DNA of 46,381 bases from Leptolyngbya sp. FACHB-8 (GCF_014695575.1 NZ_JACJOO010000034.1:1-46381), one strand, 5' to 3'. Shown: positions 1 to 9,940, counted from the first letter of the stretch. The notes: generated by a model not told the origin, from the sequence alone. Numbers and translations: made by a program.

Positions 1-334
1 AACACCGTTTGAGTGGGGTGGCAAGCGAGCGGCACGACGACAACGAGCGCGATCTAAACGACCTAAGCATCGATTAGGAGGGTCTGGGGCTGTAACCCAG
101 TCCTTGGTGGCCTGAAATGCTCCACCTGAAATGGCAATACTCACGCCAGATGACCCACTAGTTAAATGGCAAAGAGTGTACTTGCCCGCAGGAGAAAGAC
201 AGTAACGGCTTTTTTGTTCCCTCTCCAAAGAATGTTTCTCTCCCGTGGGAGACGCACTCAAAACGCTGTTCTTGCTAGCCTTCAAAACAAAGGGGGTTGT
301 CTTCCAAATCTCCCACCCCCAAACAAAAACCACG
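1..334. other. Left-edge stretch without a supported gene
   Basis: No confident gene. Two short + strand reading frames are open from the window edge: one ends with TAG at 75-77 (acidic tail), the other with TGA near 113 (very basic tail). Either could be the C-terminus of a gene cut by the window, but nothing in them is recognisable. A small inverted repeat lies near 89-107. The rest holds the upstream region of the YihY gene, with no clear Shine-Dalgarno or promoter. Confidence 0.3.
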
Positions 335-1435
335 ATGAGAGCCTCTGCCCTTTTTCCATTACTTAAGGCAACCTACGCTGAATGGACGGAAGATAAAGTT
401 CCGCGCCTGGCAGCCGCGCTGGCCTATTTTACGATCTTTTCTCTGGCTCCTCTGCTGGTTATCGCCATCTCCATCGCGGCTCTTTTCTTTGGAGAAGAGG
501 CAGCTCGGGGGCAGATTGTAGGGCAGATTCAAGGCTTGCTGGGCCAGGAGGGAGCCAGCTTTGTGGAAGCGATGATCGTTAATGCGAACAGGGTGGAGAG
601 CGGCGGTTTTGCCACTGTTATCGGAATTATCACCCTGCTGGTTGGGGCATCGGGAGTATTTGGGCAGTTGCAAGATGCACTAAACACGATTTGGGAAGTC
701 GCTCCTAGGCCTGATCGCGGCATCATTAACTTCATTCGCACCCGTTTCCTTTCCTTTGGAATGGTAGTGGTGATCGGATTTCTGCTCCTGGTCTCTCTGG
801 TGATTAGTGCCCTTGTCGCTGGCATCGGCACTTACATGAACGGGCTGGCTCCCAGCCTTGCGCCCTTGTGGGAACTGGTGAACTTCCTCGTCTCATTTGG
901 CATCATTACCTTTTTGTTTGCATTAATCTATAAAGTTCTGCCTGACGTACACATCACCTGGGGTGATGTGGGGATAGGAGCTGCTGTAACGGCTTTACTA
1001 TTCACCATTGGTCGTACGTTAATCGGCATTTATCTAGGGAGTGCAGCGATCGGCTCGGCCTACGGTGCAGCTGGTTCTCTGGTCGTCATTCTGGTGTGGG
1101 TCTTCTACTCAGCGCAAATTTTGTTGTTTGGAGCCGAGTTCACGCAGGTATACGCCCGCCGCTACGGTTCTCAAATTCGCCCCACCTCTCTGGCAGTGCC
1201 CCTGACGGAGCAGGGTCGTGTGCAACAGGGCATCCCCACCAAAGAGTATGTGGAGGCGATCGCCCAATCCAAGCAACCCGAATCTTCCTCCACCTCAGCC
1301 CCAACGGAGACTACCCCAATCCGGCGTGCCTCAACCAGTTCTCCCAGCGTGGTTGCTGTGATTTTGGGTTCTGCATTGGCGATCGTTGAAGCCGCTCAGA
1401 AAAATCAGAGAAGGAAAAAACGCAATCGGTACTAA
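335..1435 (+). CDS. YihY/virulence factor BrkB family membrane protein
   Basis: Predicted inner-membrane protein of the YihY/BrkB family (once called ribonuclease BN; transport or efflux role unproven). Seen: 366 residues with the family signature near the N-terminus (DKVPRLAAALAYFTIFSLAPLL), about six hydrophobic segments, and the G-S-AYGAAGSLVVILVWVFYSAQI segment before the last helix. After about residue 285 comes a polar Ser/Thr/Pro-rich tail ending in a basic cluster, longer than in minimal family members. The frame is open to a GTG at 245, but the ATG at 335 starts next to the conserved region; no strong ribosome-binding site supports either. It is transcribed alone, convergent with the GRDP-like gene. 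Confidence 0.85.
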   Translation: MRASALFPLLKATYAEWTEDKVPRLAAALAYFTIFSLAPLLVIAISIAALFFGEEAARGQIVGQIQGLLGQEGASFVEAMIVNANRVESGGFATVIGIITLLVGASGVFGQLQDALNTIWEVAPRPDRGIINFIRTRFLSFGMVVVIGFLLLVSLVISALVAGIGTYMNGLAPSLAPLWELVNFLVSFGIITFLFALIYKVLPDVHITWGDVGIGAAVTALLFTIGRTLIGIYLGSAAIGSAYGAAGSLVVILVWVFYSAQILLFGAEFTQVYARRYGSQIRPTSLAVPLTEQGRVQQGIPTKEYVEAIAQSKQPESSSTSAPTETTPIRRASTSSPSVVAVILGSALAIVEAAQKNQRRKKRNRY

Positions 1436-1469
1436 TCTGTACGCAAACGTATCGTATCTCCTCAACCCG

Positions 1470-1529
1470 AAGCTGCATCTAATGTTCTATACCTTATATG
1501 GGCAAGGCATACAACATTAGATGCAGCTT
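1470..1529. repeat. Long intergenic inverted repeat
   Basis: Perfect 17-bp arms AAGCTGCATCTAATGTT (1470-1486) and its complement (1513-1529), continued inward by about nine more mostly paired bases. It lies just after the YihY stop and could fold in its 3' UTR, but it has no T-tract. The flank to its right, read on the - strand, shares TACTGATACC and AAGCTGC with the spacer at 16327-16400, so it may belong to a dispersed repeat family. Confidence 0.7.
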
Positions 1530-1563
1530 TATATCGAACTGGTATCAGTATGCATAAGCGTTG

Positions 1564-1608
1564 AAAAAAGCGCCTGGCTAGAGTTTTAAGCCTTCCAACC
1601 AGACGCTT
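1564..1608 (-). terminator. Rho-independent terminator of the GRDP-like gene
   Basis: Stem arms AAGCGCCTGG (1568-1577) and CCAGACGCTT (1599-1608), one G-U pair. On the - strand it is followed by a run of T (A-tract 1564-1569 on +). It sits 20 bases beyond the stop of the gene at 1629-2078. Confidence 0.65.
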
Positions 1609-1628
1609 GTACGATATGAACTTGACCG

Positions 1629-2078
1629 CTATCGAATTGGTTCGCAGTCAGCAGGTTGGGTTCCGTGGTAAACCGAAGATTTTCCCAGAATATTCTGGAT
1701 CAATGCTTGGGTTACGCCATGAGCACTGCGCTGATAGCGACGGTCTTGCTCACCGTGACGCCCCAGATATGGGGAGTGATGAACCATTCGACCAAATAAC
1801 GTTTCACAATCCTCAGCATATTTTTGTGTATCGAGGATGTGGTAATGCCATATCTGATCCACATCTGAGGATGGAACCAAACCATATTGAGGATAAGCAT
1901 CCACTAGATAAAGAAACGCGATGTACTGAGTCAATACATTAAATGTCTTGGTCTGCGTCCATTGAGGACCATTTCTCGATTGCATTAATTGATAGACAAT
2001 CGGTGACCAATCCAGAGCACGGGCTTTTTCGAGGAAAGTAGCAAACGATTTTAATGGTTTTTCCTGGCAAATAATCAT
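1629..2078 (-). CDS. GRDP-like (glycine-rich domain-containing protein-like) family protein
   Basis: 149 residues of unknown molecular function. The central block VDQIWHYHILDTQKYAEDC followed by FGRMVHHSPYLG carries the His/Asp/Cys pattern (WHxHxLDT, Y..DC, HH.PY.G) of the GRDP-like family, found in plants and in short stand-alone form in cyanobacteria. The spaced His residues suggest metal binding, but that is inference. The ATG at 2078 is used. The reading frame is open back to 2132 without a good start. Another - strand frame (2253 to 1939) overlaps the N-terminus, so a frameshifted longer ancestor cannot be excluded; 149 residues already suits the short bacterial form. Confidence 0.6.
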   Translation of the reverse strand: MIICQEKPLKSFATFLEKARALDWSPIVYQLMQSRNGPQWTQTKTFNVLTQYIAFLYLVDAYPQYGLVPSSDVDQIWHYHILDTQKYAEDCETLFGRMVHHSPYLGRHGEQDRRYQRSAHGVTQALIQNILGKSSVYHGTQPADCEPIR

Positions 2079-2433
2079 GGGCTTGCAGTAGACACGGCTC
2101 AGCGGGGGTTGAATGAGACAATGCGAGAGCAGTCATCCTGGCCAGGTAGAGATGCCCATTAGAGGGTTGAACTTCTGTGGGCCTAGCGCACAGAAATTCA
2201 ACGGCTCGAATATGAACTAAAACTTGAAAGGGTTCGACCCAAAGCTCAGACATGAGTGATTTAGGCTACAGGAAAATATGTACCAGCTTTTCCAACGCAA
2301 AGCGAACACATTTTTGCGATTAGAACATATCCTTGCGATCGCCATTCAAGACCATACTCCTCTACAAAACAGGGATGCGCATGACCTTTTGGGCCATGCG
2401 CATCCCTGTTTTGTGAGAGCAGCAGGTGCAATA
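2079..2433. other. Spacer between the GRDP-like gene and AraC gene 1
   Basis: Upstream region of the GRDP-like gene plus the downstream region of the AraC gene. The only structure seen is the palindrome at 2364-2414. Short open frames here are mirror images created by that palindrome and are not called. Confidence 0.4.
2364..2414. repeat. Palindrome downstream of AraC gene 1
   Basis: Arms of about 23 bp (2364-2386 and 2392-2414) beginning ACAAAACAGGGATGCGCATG, paired except for one G-U, with a 5-base loop. It lies 20 bases past the AraC stop and may act as its 3' hairpin. No clear T-tract on the - strand. Confidence 0.7.
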
Positions 2434-3333
2434 TTACATCATGCGAAATTGTTTTGGGGAAACGCCAGTATATCGCCGAAAGCATTTCGCAAAATGGCTG
2501 GAGTTAGCAAAACCACAGGCCAGAGCAATATCATTTATAGTGCGCTTTCCGCTTTTCAACAATTGCTTGGATAACTCTACCCGCTGCTGCATCAAGTAAG
2601 CGTGGGGCGTGATTCCAGTAGACTGTTTGAATAAACGGCAGAAATAGAATTGGCTCATACCCAACTCAGTTGCAATTACGGCCAGCGAAACGTTCTCAGA
2701 AAGGTGTTCGTTGATATAGTCAAGCGCTCGTTTTAATTTATATTTTGGCAATCCATCCTCGTACTCCCGTAAGACATGCTTCCGGGTTGTGTAATATTTC
2801 AGCACATGAGCAGCCAGAGCTGTTGCCATTGATTCTGCATAGAAGCAACTATTTTCTGCCCCAGTTTCTAGAACCGACTTTAATGCTGAAATAATTTGCC
2901 AAACCAGTGGATCGGGCTTCTGCAGAGAAAGCTGCACTTCAACAATATCAGGGTTTACAGACTCATAAGCAATATGAGTTATAAGGTCAGGCTCAAGGTA
3001 ACAATGGATAAAATCAATATCTTGATTCCATCGTGCACTCATCGGTACATAGGCCGGCAAAAGCTCAATATGACCAGATGTATTCTTGTCATGCAGGGTT
3101 TGGTAGCGTTTCCCTGCAAAAATCAACTCTACCTCAGTTGGATGCCCCCAACCCGATAGGGTAATTACATGCTGATGGTTAATGATTTCTGGAGTTTCGT
3201 TTGCAGGCAGTTGTTGATGCACTAGATGAATAGTTTTCCAACCAACTTCCTGGCTAGAGCAAAGGGGCGATGGTGCAGCAAATTCAGGCAAGTCTCCCCG
3301 CTGAGCGTAATCTAGTTCTAAAGGTCGTGGCAT
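2434..3333 (-). CDS. AraC family transcriptional regulator (tandem paralog 1)
   Basis: 299-residue DNA-binding regulator. The C-terminal ~100 residues form the double helix-turn-helix AraC/XylS domain: VSLAVIATELGMSQFYFCRLFKQ (first HTH), then TINDIALACGFANSSHFAKCFRR and the closing TGVSPKQFR. The N-terminal ~190 residues are a variable sensor-type domain. It begins MPRPLELDY and is alignable end to end with the next gene upstream (MPDRPLELDY...), so the pair arose by tandem duplication. The genes are 30 bp apart and likely co-transcribed, this one second. No target or transport gene is adjacent, so its ligand is unknown. Confidence 0.9.
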   Translation of the reverse strand: MPRPLELDYAQRGDLPEFAAPSPLCSSQEVGWKTIHLVHQQLPANETPEIINHQHVITLSGWGHPTEVELIFAGKRYQTLHDKNTSGHIELLPAYVPMSARWNQDIDFIHCYLEPDLITHIAYESVNPDIVEVQLSLQKPDPLVWQIISALKSVLETGAENSCFYAESMATALAAHVLKYYTTRKHVLREYEDGLPKYKLKRALDYINEHLSENVSLAVIATELGMSQFYFCRLFKQSTGITPHAYLMQQRVELSKQLLKSGKRTINDIALACGFANSSHFAKCFRRYTGVSPKQFRMM

Positions 3334-3363
3334 TTCTTTAATCTCTGGGTTGCAGGGTGATGG

Positions 3364-4266
3364 TTACATCTGGCGAAACTGTTTTGGGGAAACACCCGTG
3401 GATCGGCGGAAGCATCTCGCAAAATGGCTGGGGTTAGCAAACCCACAAGCGATCGCCACATCATTAACTGTGCTTTCTTTCTGTTTCAGCAACTGCTTCG
3501 ATAACTCTATCCGTTGCTGTATTAAGTAAGCATGCGGAGTAATGCCGGTGGATTGCTTAAACAAGCGACAGAAATAGTACTGACTCATTCCCAATTCAGT
3601 TGCAATTTCTGCTAGCGAAACGTTCTCAGAAAGGTGTGCGTTGATGTAGTCAAGTGCTTGTTTTAATTTATATCCTGGCAATCCATCTTCATGCTCTCGT
3701 AAGACCTGCTTCCGGGTTGAGTAATACCTCAGAAAATGAGCGGCAAGAGCCGTAGCCATCGCCTCCGCATAAAAGGAACTATCCTCCGGATCGGTTTCCA
3801 GAACTGTCTTCAGTGCTGAAACAATTTGCCAAACCAGAGGATCAGGCTTTTTTAGCGTTAGTGCCACTTCGACGTTATCCGGATCTACATATTCATGAGC
3901 TACATGGTTTAAGAAGGTGGGTTCCAAATAACAGTGAATGAAATCACCCCCATGGCTCCAACGGGCACTCATGGGTGCATTGGCTGGAAGAATTTCAATG
4001 CAACCCGTTTCATTCACTTGGTGTTCGTTTCGGTAGCGTTTTCCGGCAAACTCAAGCTCTACCTCTGTTGTATGCTTCCAATCTGCCAGGAAAATAACAT
4101 GCTGAAGATTAACAATCTCTGGGGTTTCGCTCGCGGGTACCTGGAAGCGAACCAACTGAATATTTTTCCACCCCACCTCCTGGCTAGAACGAAGGAGCGA
4201 TCGCGGAGCCACGTTTGGCAAAGCCTCCCGACGGGAGTAATCCAATTCTAAAGGTCGATCTGGCAT
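3364..4266 (-). CDS. AraC family transcriptional regulator (tandem paralog 2)
   Basis: 300-residue AraC/XylS regulator, the upstream member of the tandem pair. HTH motifs VSLAEIATELGMSQYYFCRLF and TVNDVAIACGFANPSHFARCF; ends TGVSPKQFRQM. The frame is open to an ATG at 4290, but the ATG at 4266 gives MPDRPLELDY, matching the start of its paralog, so that start is used. Differences from the paralog are spread through the N-terminal domain while the HTHs are nearly the same. Both copies may therefore read similar DNA sites with different effectors (inference). Confidence 0.9.
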   Translation of the reverse strand: MPDRPLELDYSRREALPNVAPRSLLRSSQEVGWKNIQLVRFQVPASETPEIVNLQHVIFLADWKHTTEVELEFAGKRYRNEHQVNETGCIEILPANAPMSARWSHGGDFIHCYLEPTFLNHVAHEYVDPDNVEVALTLKKPDPLVWQIVSALKTVLETDPEDSSFYAEAMATALAAHFLRYYSTRKQVLREHEDGLPGYKLKQALDYINAHLSENVSLAEIATELGMSQYYFCRLFKQSTGITPHAYLIQQRIELSKQLLKQKESTVNDVAIACGFANPSHFARCFRRSTGVSPKQFRQM

Positions 4267-4417
4267 ACTTTTTAGCCTCCGAATAGTCAATGTATGAAGG
4301 TGTAGTAGTCACCTCCAAACAAATCCACTAGTAATCGAAAAAATCTATTCGGATAATACGCTTCAGACAGATAGAAAAACTGCTTTCTTCTTGCACTTTA
4401 ACCTGATGATCGGGGGG

Positions 4418-4514
4418 ATATAGCAATGTGCAAGTGCGTTAAGTACAGCAACGGTGGTGTGGGGCACTTCGTGCCCCACACCACCGTACTTAATCAACGT
4501 GCATAGCGCTATAT
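4418..4514. repeat. MITE-like palindromic element with TTC-capped stem
   Basis: Outer inverted ends ATATAGC (4418-4424) and GCTATAT (4508-4514). A second paired block is TTAAGTA/TACTTAA. The core has perfect 16-bp arms CGGTGGTGTGGGGCAC (4452-4467) and its complement (4471-4486) around the loop TTC (4468-4470). The core cap GCAC-TTC-GTGC is the same type as other palindromes in this window. No coding capacity. Confidence 0.7.
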
Positions 4515-4557
4515 TTGCTGATGTGTGAAACACATCAACAAACATCCACCCCAATAC

Positions 4558-4592
4558 AAAAAGCCCCCTGCCGTAAGCAAGGGGGCTTTTTG
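4558..4592 (-). terminator. psaB Rho-independent terminator
   Basis: GC-rich stem with AGCCCCCT/AGGGGGCT arms flanked by A5 and T5 on both sides, 24 bases after the psaB stop. The flanking tracts would let it terminate in either direction, but only psaB points into it. Confidence 0.85.
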
Positions 4593-4615
4593 TTAGTTAC
4601 CTAGTATCGCCTACA

Positions 4616-6844
4616 TCAACCAAATCGGCTTGACGTTGAGGCAATCAAGAAGGCCGCGTACGTCAGGATGTAACCCACCGTGAAGTGAGCCAGACCCACC
4701 AGACGACCTTGAACGATGGACATTGCAACGGGCTTGTCCTTCCAGCGAACCAGGTTCGCGAGAGGAGTGCGCTCGTGCGCCCATACCAGGGTTTCGATCA
4801 GCTCTTGCCAGTAACCACGCCAGCTGATGAGGAACATGAAGCCCGTTGCCCATACAAGGTGAGCGAACAGGAACATCCAAGACCAAACAGCCAGGTTGTT
4901 CATACCGTAGGGGTTGTAGCCGTTGATCAACTGGGCAGAGTTGAGCCACAGGTAATCACGCAGCCAGCCCATGATGGTTGGCGAAGACTGGTTGAACTGA
5001 GCAACGTTACCACTCCACACCGAGAGGTGCTTCCAGTGCCAGTAGAAGGTAACCCAACCAATGGTGTTGAGCATCCAGAACATGGCGAGGTAGAAGGAAT
5101 CCCAGGCAGAGATGTCGCAGGTGCCGCCACGGCCGGGGCCGTCGCAAGGGAAGCTGTAGCCGAAATCTTTCTTATCGGGCATCAGCTTGGAACCACGGGC
5201 ATCCAACGCACCTTTAACCAGAATCAGGGTGGTGGTGTGCAGACCCAGAGCGATCGCATGGTGAACCAGGAAGTCGCCAGGGCCAATGGTCAGGAACAGA
5301 GAGTTAGACCCGCTGTTGATGGCATCGAGCCAGTTAGGCAGCCACACGTTGCCATGGTTGGGCCATGCGGTGGTTGCAATGCTATCTGCATTAGACAGCA
5401 GGGAGTCGAAGCCATACAGCGCCTTACCGGAAGCTGCTTGAACGAACTGTGCGAACACGGGCTCGATCAGGATTTGCTTTTCGGGGGTACCGAAGGCTTG
5501 CATGACGTCGTTATGGACGTACAGACCCAGGGTGTGGAAACCCAGGAACAAGGAGACCCAGCTCAGGTGAGAGATGATGGCCTCTTTGTGATGGAGTACG
5601 CGATCGAGCACGTTGCCCTTATTCTGAGCGGGATCATAGTCCCGAACCCAGAAGATAGCGCCGTGAGCGAACGCACCAACCATCAAGAAACCAGCAATGT
5701 ACTGGTGGTGGGTGTACAACGCCGCTTGGGTCGTGTAATCCCGAGCCATGAAGGCATAGGGAGGCAGCGAGTACATGTGCTGAGCAACCAGAGAGGTGAT
5801 GACACCCAGAGCAGCCAGGTGAATCCCCAACTGGAAGTGCAGCGAGTTGTTGTAGGTCTCATACAGACCCTGGTGAGGCAGGTTGAACTGACCTTCCGAG
5901 GACTTGCTGAACAGACCGGCTTTGGAATCGAGCATCTCTTTGATGCTGTGGCCGATACCAAAGTTGGTGCGGTACATGTGGCCCGCAATGATGAACAGAA
6001 CGGCGATCGCCAAGTGGTGGTGCGCCATGTCGGTCAGCCACAGAGACTCAGTCTGAGGGTGGAAGCCGCCCAGGAAAGTCAAGATGGCAGAGCCAGCACC
6101 GTCGCTGCTGTTGAACACATGGTTCACAGTGTCGGGGTTCTGAGCATACACGCCCCAGTTGCCAGTGAAGAAAGGCTTCAGACCAGCGGGGTGAGGCGCA
6201 ACCGACAGGAAGTTATCCCAACCCACATGCTGACCACGGGACTCAGGAATTGCCACGTGGATCAGGTGACCAGCCCAGGCCAAGGAGCTAACACCGAACA
6301 GACCAGCCAGGTGGTGGTTCAGACGGGACTCAGCATTCTTAAACCAGGAGAGGGAGGGGCTGAACTTGGGCTGCAGGTGCAACCAGCCAGCGAACAGCAT
6401 CACAGCGGCCAGCAGAAGGAGGAACACAGCACCCTGATACAGGTCGCCGTTGGTCCGCATCCCGATGGTGTACCACCAGTGGTACACGCCGGAGTAAGCA
6501 ATGTTGACAGGGTTCGACGCGCCAGCCTGCGTAAACGCATCAACGGCGGCCTTACCAAAGTGAGGATCCCAAATTGCGTGGGCAATGGGACGAACAGTTA
6601 GAGGATCTTTGAGCCACTGCTCAAAGTTACCTTGCCAGGCGACGTGGAACAGGCTGCCCGAAGTCCACAGGAAGATGATTGCTAGATGACCGAAGTGGGA
6701 GGCGAAGATCTTTTGATAGAGCTTCTCCTCAGTCATGCCATCGTGGCTTTCAAAGTCGTGGGCGGTGGCAATCCCGTACCAGATCCGACGAGTTGTCGGG
6801 TCCTGCGCCAAGGCTTGGCTAAATTTTGGGAATTTAGTTGCCAT
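4616..6844 (-). CDS. psaB: Photosystem I P700 chlorophyll a apoprotein A2 (PsaB)
   Basis: 742 residues, the usual PsaB length. With PsaA it forms the thylakoid heterodimer that binds P700, the antenna chlorophylls and the electron carriers A0, A1 and FX. Seen: N-terminus [16 protein letters not shown], and the FX 4Fe-4S loop [18 protein letters not shown], whose two Cys pair with those of PsaA. Many hydrophobic helices with His ligands follow the family pattern (for example [19 protein letters not shown] and [15 protein letters not shown]), and it ends ASTSSRFG. Its ATG lies 23 bp after the psaA stop with GAGGAG upstream, so it is the second gene of the psaAB operon. A long antisense open frame inside it is a codon-bias shadow. 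Confidence 0.99.
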   Translation of the reverse strand: MATKFPKFSQALAQDPTTRRIWYGIATAHDFESHDGMTEEKLYQKIFASHFGHLAIIFLWTSGSLFHVAWQGNFEQWLKDPLTVRPIAHAIWDPHFGKAAVDAFTQAGASNPVNIAYSGVYHWWYTIGMRTNGDLYQGAVFLLLLAAVMLFAGWLHLQPKFSPSLSWFKNAESRLNHHLAGLFGVSSLAWAGHLIHVAIPESRGQHVGWDNFLSVAPHPAGLKPFFTGNWGVYAQNPDTVNHVFNSSDGAGSAILTFLGGFHPQTESLWLTDMAHHHLAIAVLFIIAGHMYRTNFGIGHSIKEMLDSKAGLFSKSSEGQFNLPHQGLYETYNNSLHFQLGIHLAALGVITSLVAQHMYSLPPYAFMARDYTTQAALYTHHQYIAGFLMVGAFAHGAIFWVRDYDPAQNKGNVLDRVLHHKEAIISHLSWVSLFLGFHTLGLYVHNDVMQAFGTPEKQILIEPVFAQFVQAASGKALYGFDSLLSNADSIATTAWPNHGNVWLPNWLDAINSGSNSLFLTIGPGDFLVHHAIALGLHTTTLILVKGALDARGSKLMPDKKDFGYSFPCDGPGRGGTCDISAWDSFYLAMFWMLNTIGWVTFYWHWKHLSVWSGNVAQFNQSSPTIMGWLRDYLWLNSAQLINGYNPYGMNNLAVWSWMFLFAHLVWATGFMFLISWRGYWQELIETLVWAHERTPLANLVRWKDKPVAMSIVQGRLVGLAHFTVGYILTYAAFLIASTSSRFG

Positions 6845-6867
6845 GACTTAACGAAATCTCCTCGTGC

Positions 6868-9123
6868 TCATCCGACAGAAATAATCCGAGCCAGGAAGAA
6901 TGCCCAGGTAGTGGCAATTCCGCCCAGGAGGTAGTGAGCTACCCCTACAGCACGGCCCTGAATGATGCTCAGAGCGCGAGGCTGGATAGCGGGGGCAACT
7001 TTCAACTTATTGTGTGCCCAAACAATCGACTCGATCAATTCTTGCCAGTAGCCACGGCCACTGAACAGGAACATCAAGCTGAAGGCCCAAACAAAGTGAG
7101 CGCCCAAGAAGAGCAAGCCGTAGGCAGACAGAGCGGAACCGTAGGAACCGATAACCTGACCAGCTTGAGCCCACAGGAAGTCACGCAGCCAACCATTGAT
7201 GGTGATCGCACTTTGAGCAAAGTTGCCGTTGGTGATGTGCGAGATGGAACCATCTGGAGCAACGGTCCCCCATACGTCAGACTGCATCTTCCAGCTGAAG
7301 TGGAAAATCGCAACGGACAGGGAGTTATACATCCAGAACAGACCCAGGAACACATGGTCCCAACCAGATACTTGGCAGGTGCCGCCACGGCCGGGGCCGT
7401 CGCAAGGGAAGCGGAAGCCCAGGTTCGCCTTGTCTGGAATCAGACGAGAGCTACGGGCAAACAGCACACCTTTCAGGAGGATCAGCACCGTCACGTGGAT
7501 GGTGAAGGCGTGGATGTGGTGCACCATGAAGTCTGCCGTACCGAGAGCGATCGGCATCATGGCGATCTTGCCACCTACCGCTACAGGGTCGCCACCGAAG
7601 GCCAAGCTGGCTTGCGCCAGAGCATTGGGAGCGGTGTTACCAGGAGCGAGCGTGTGGATGTTTTGAATCCATTGGGCAAACACAGGCTGAAGTTGAATCG
7701 CCGTGTCGGAGAACATGTCCTGCGGACGGCCCAGAGCCCGCATGGTGTCGTTGTGAATGTACAGACCGAAGCTATGGAAGCCGAGGAAAATACAAACCCA
7801 GTTGAGGTGAGAGATGATGGCATCCCGGTGGCGCAGAACCCGATCGAGCAGGTTGTTCTGATTCACTACGGGATCGTAGTCACGCACCATAAAGATGGCA
7901 CCGTGAGCTGCAGCACCCACAATCAGGAAGCCACCAATCCACATGTGGTGGGTGAAGATGGACAGCTGAGTGGGGTAGTCGGTCGCCAGGTAAGGATAGG
8001 GCGGCATCGAGTACATGTGCTGGGCAACGATGATGCTCAGAGAACCGAGCATGGCCAGGTTGATAGCCAGTTGCGCGTGCCAGGAGGTGGTCAGAATCTC
8101 ATACAGACCCTTGTGGCCTTCGCCAGTGAAGGGACCTTTGTGAGCTTCCAGGATTTCCTTGATGCTGTGACCAATACCCCAGTTGGTACGGTACATGTGG
8201 CCAGCAATGATGAACAGAACGGCGATCGCCAGGTGGTGGTGCGCCGAATCAGACAGCCACAGACCACCAGTAACCGGGTTCAGGCCACCCTTGAAGGTGA
8301 GGAAATCAGAATACACACCCCAGTTGAGGGTAAAGAAGGGGGTCAGCCCTTGAGCAAAGCTGGGGTAGATATCTGTGATGAGGTCCTTATTCAGGATGAA
8401 CTCATGAGGCAGAGGGATGTCCTTAGGAGCAACACCGGAATCCAGCAGCGCGTTAACGGGCAGAGCCACGTGAATTTGGTGACCGGCCCAGCTCAAGGAA
8501 CCCAGACCCAGCAGACCAGCCAAGTGGTGGTTCAGCATGGACTCCGTATTCTGGAACCATTCCAGTTTGGGAGCAGCCTTGTGGTAGTGGAACCAACCGG
8601 CGAACAGCATCAGGCCGGCCATAACCAGACCACCGATAGCTGTCACATAGAGCTGATAACTGTTTGTAAAGCCAGCAGCACGCCAAAGCTGGAACAGGCC
8701 AGAGGTAATCTGGATCCCGTGGAAGCCGCCACCGACATCTGCATTCAAAATTTCTTGACCGACAATGGGCCAAACAACCTGAGCACTGGGCTTGATGCCA
8801 GTTGGGTTGCTGAGCCAGGCTTCATAGTTTGAAAAGCGAGCTCCGTGGAAATACATCCCGCTCAGCCAGATAAAGATCACGGCAAGGTGACCAAAATGTG
8901 CGCTGAAAATTTTACGGGAGATGTCCTCCAGGTCGCTGGTATGGCTATCAAAATCGTGAGCATCGGCGTGAAGGTTCCAAATCCAAGCAGTGGTTTTGGG
9001 TCCTCTGGCCAGAGTGCGGTCGAAATGACCCGGCTTGCTCCACAACTCGAAAGAAGTAGGTACCGGATCCTTGTCAACCACCACTTTAGCTTTCGCCTCT
9101 CGCTCCCGTGGGGTAGTTGTCAT
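6868..9123 (-). CDS. psaA: Photosystem I P700 chlorophyll a apoprotein A1 (PsaA)
   Basis: 751 residues, normal for PsaA. Partner of PsaB in the photosystem I core. Seen: [20 protein letters not shown] start, the FX loop [18 protein letters not shown] with its two Cys, and His-rich helices such as [21 protein letters not shown]. The frame is open to 9177, but the ATG at 9123 matches the family start and has GAGAGGAGAG upstream. First gene of the psaA-psaB operon; transcription probably starts far upstream (see the promoter candidate). Codon use is strongly GC-ending, as expected for a highly expressed gene. Confidence 0.99.
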   Translation of the reverse strand: MTTTPREREAKAKVVVDKDPVPTSFELWSKPGHFDRTLARGPKTTAWIWNLHADAHDFDSHTSDLEDISRKIFSAHFGHLAVIFIWLSGMYFHGARFSNYEAWLSNPTGIKPSAQVVWPIVGQEILNADVGGGFHGIQITSGLFQLWRAAGFTNSYQLYVTAIGGLVMAGLMLFAGWFHYHKAAPKLEWFQNTESMLNHHLAGLLGLGSLSWAGHQIHVALPVNALLDSGVAPKDIPLPHEFILNKDLITDIYPSFAQGLTPFFTLNWGVYSDFLTFKGGLNPVTGGLWLSDSAHHHLAIAVLFIIAGHMYRTNWGIGHSIKEILEAHKGPFTGEGHKGLYEILTTSWHAQLAINLAMLGSLSIIVAQHMYSMPPYPYLATDYPTQLSIFTHHMWIGGFLIVGAAAHGAIFMVRDYDPVVNQNNLLDRVLRHRDAIISHLNWVCIFLGFHSFGLYIHNDTMRALGRPQDMFSDTAIQLQPVFAQWIQNIHTLAPGNTAPNALAQASLAFGGDPVAVGGKIAMMPIALGTADFMVHHIHAFTIHVTVLILLKGVLFARSSRLIPDKANLGFRFPCDGPGRGGTCQVSGWDHVFLGLFWMYNSLSVAIFHFSWKMQSDVWGTVAPDGSISHITNGNFAQSAITINGWLRDFLWAQAGQVIGSYGSALSAYGLLFLGAHFVWAFSLMFLFSGRGYWQELIESIVWAHNKLKVAPAIQPRALSIIQGRAVGVAHYLLGGIATTWAFFLARIISVG

Positions 9124-9403
9124 TAGAGACTCTCCTCTCTCTAGACAAGGAAACGAAGGATTGCATCCCAGCCCCAAGCTAATACAGTCGTTACAATCGT
9201 GGTCTCCCTCGTGTGCTATCTACTAGCGAATTTACGAAGGCGCATAAGACCTAAGGGGGAGCGTTCGTCCACCCATAGCTAACCCGAAGGCAAACTTGGA
9301 ATAGACTCCCGAGAGAGATTCGATTGGAATCTCTGAATGTCAGAGTCATCCTTTGGCCGTAACCAAATTAGTGATCCCGACGGAACCTGGGGTGGGTTCC
9401 CTG

Positions 9404-9434
9404 AAATTATAAAGGGGTAGACTACCGGAGTTTA
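9404..9434 (-). promoter_or_regulatory. Candidate psaA promoter (-10 TATAAT)
   Basis: On the - strand CTTTATAATTTC contains a perfect TATAAT (9406-9411). A weak -35 (TAAACT, 9429-9434) lies 17 bp away. If used, the psaA mRNA would have a leader of about 275 bases; long psaA leaders are known in other cyanobacteria. Inference only. Confidence 0.35.
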
Positions 9435-9763
9435 AAGAGGATTAACAATAATTCAAATTGTGCAAACCGAGATCTGATCGACCTTCCACGGCTTAATTGT
9501 TCGCAAAAAGTATTGCGATCATTAAGGAGTGTAAATATCTGAACAATCCTCGGCACAAATAATAAGACTTCCGCTAAGCTTTCCCACCCAGTAATTCTAT
9601 AGATAGAGGGCCAAGTCATTGATGATCCAGCTCTTTAAGGACACCGCCATAATATAGATATCTTTGTCTGATGAGGGCGGCTTACTGACTGAGCAAGGCT
9701 CGGTACCATATTTATCGACACTTTTAGTGATTCAAACGTTTTGTTACAACCCCGGTATTGAAT

Positions 9764-9808
9764 AGGGATTGATTTTTTCTAGGTTTTACCTAGAAAAAAT
9801 CAATCCCT
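9764..9808. repeat. Perfect 21-bp-arm hairpin upstream of the lipoprotein gene
   Basis: Arms at 9764-9784 and 9788-9808 (AGGGATTGATTTTTTCTAGG plus T) are perfectly complementary with loop TTT. AT-rich, no GC-rich terminator core. It lies in the psaA/lipoprotein divergent spacer and could be an operator-like cruciform or a mobile remnant. Confidence 0.7.
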
Positions 9809-9940
9809 GCTCATCCCAATTTGGAAATTACTGCGATGGCTGTCTGCTGACCCACTCTTTTCCGATATAGTTCCCATGGAGCATCGGTGTGGAAAAGCAT
9901 CGGGCTCTTTGGCGATCGCAACACTGAGGAGTAAGGCGGC

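Larger units (their letters stand above)
4267..4615. other. Spacer between psaB and AraC gene 2
   Basis: Contains the presumed promoter of the AraC pair on the right of 4266 (no clear boxes seen), the palindromic element at 4418-4514 and the psaB terminator at 4558-4592. No gene is supported; the short - strand frame 4363-4554 is largely the palindrome. Confidence 0.5.
9124..9940. other. psaA leader and divergent regulatory region
   Basis: 817 bp between divergent psaA (-) and the lipoprotein gene (+). Seen: a possible psaA -10 box at 9406-9411, a GGAACC/GGTTCC hairpin at 9382-9400, a perfect 21-bp-arm hairpin at 9764-9808, and a good Shine-Dalgarno before the GTG at 9941. I found no convincing HLR1 (RpaB) direct repeat by eye. 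The 65-residue - strand frame at 9422-9619 has no recognisable content. Confidence 0.5.

Noticed and set aside
1-113. C-terminus of a gene entering from the left
   Set aside because: Two competing frames are open for only 25 and 37 codons and neither is recognisable.
1607-1942. 111-codon + strand frame opposite the GRDP-like gene
   Set aside because: Antisense; the - strand frame carries the conserved family motif.
1939-2253. 104-codon - strand frame overlapping the GRDP-like gene
   Set aside because: Out of phase with the conserved WHYH...C block and without its own motif. Kept only as a hint of a possible old frameshift.
4685-6601. 638-codon open frame on the + strand opposite psaB
   Set aside because: It is antisense to a certain gene, its composition (Val/Gln/Arg-rich with no motif) follows psaB codon bias, and it has no start signal.
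6934-8832. 632-codon open frame on the + strand opposite psaA
   Set aside because: Same reason: a mirror of psaA codon bias, with no recognisable domain.
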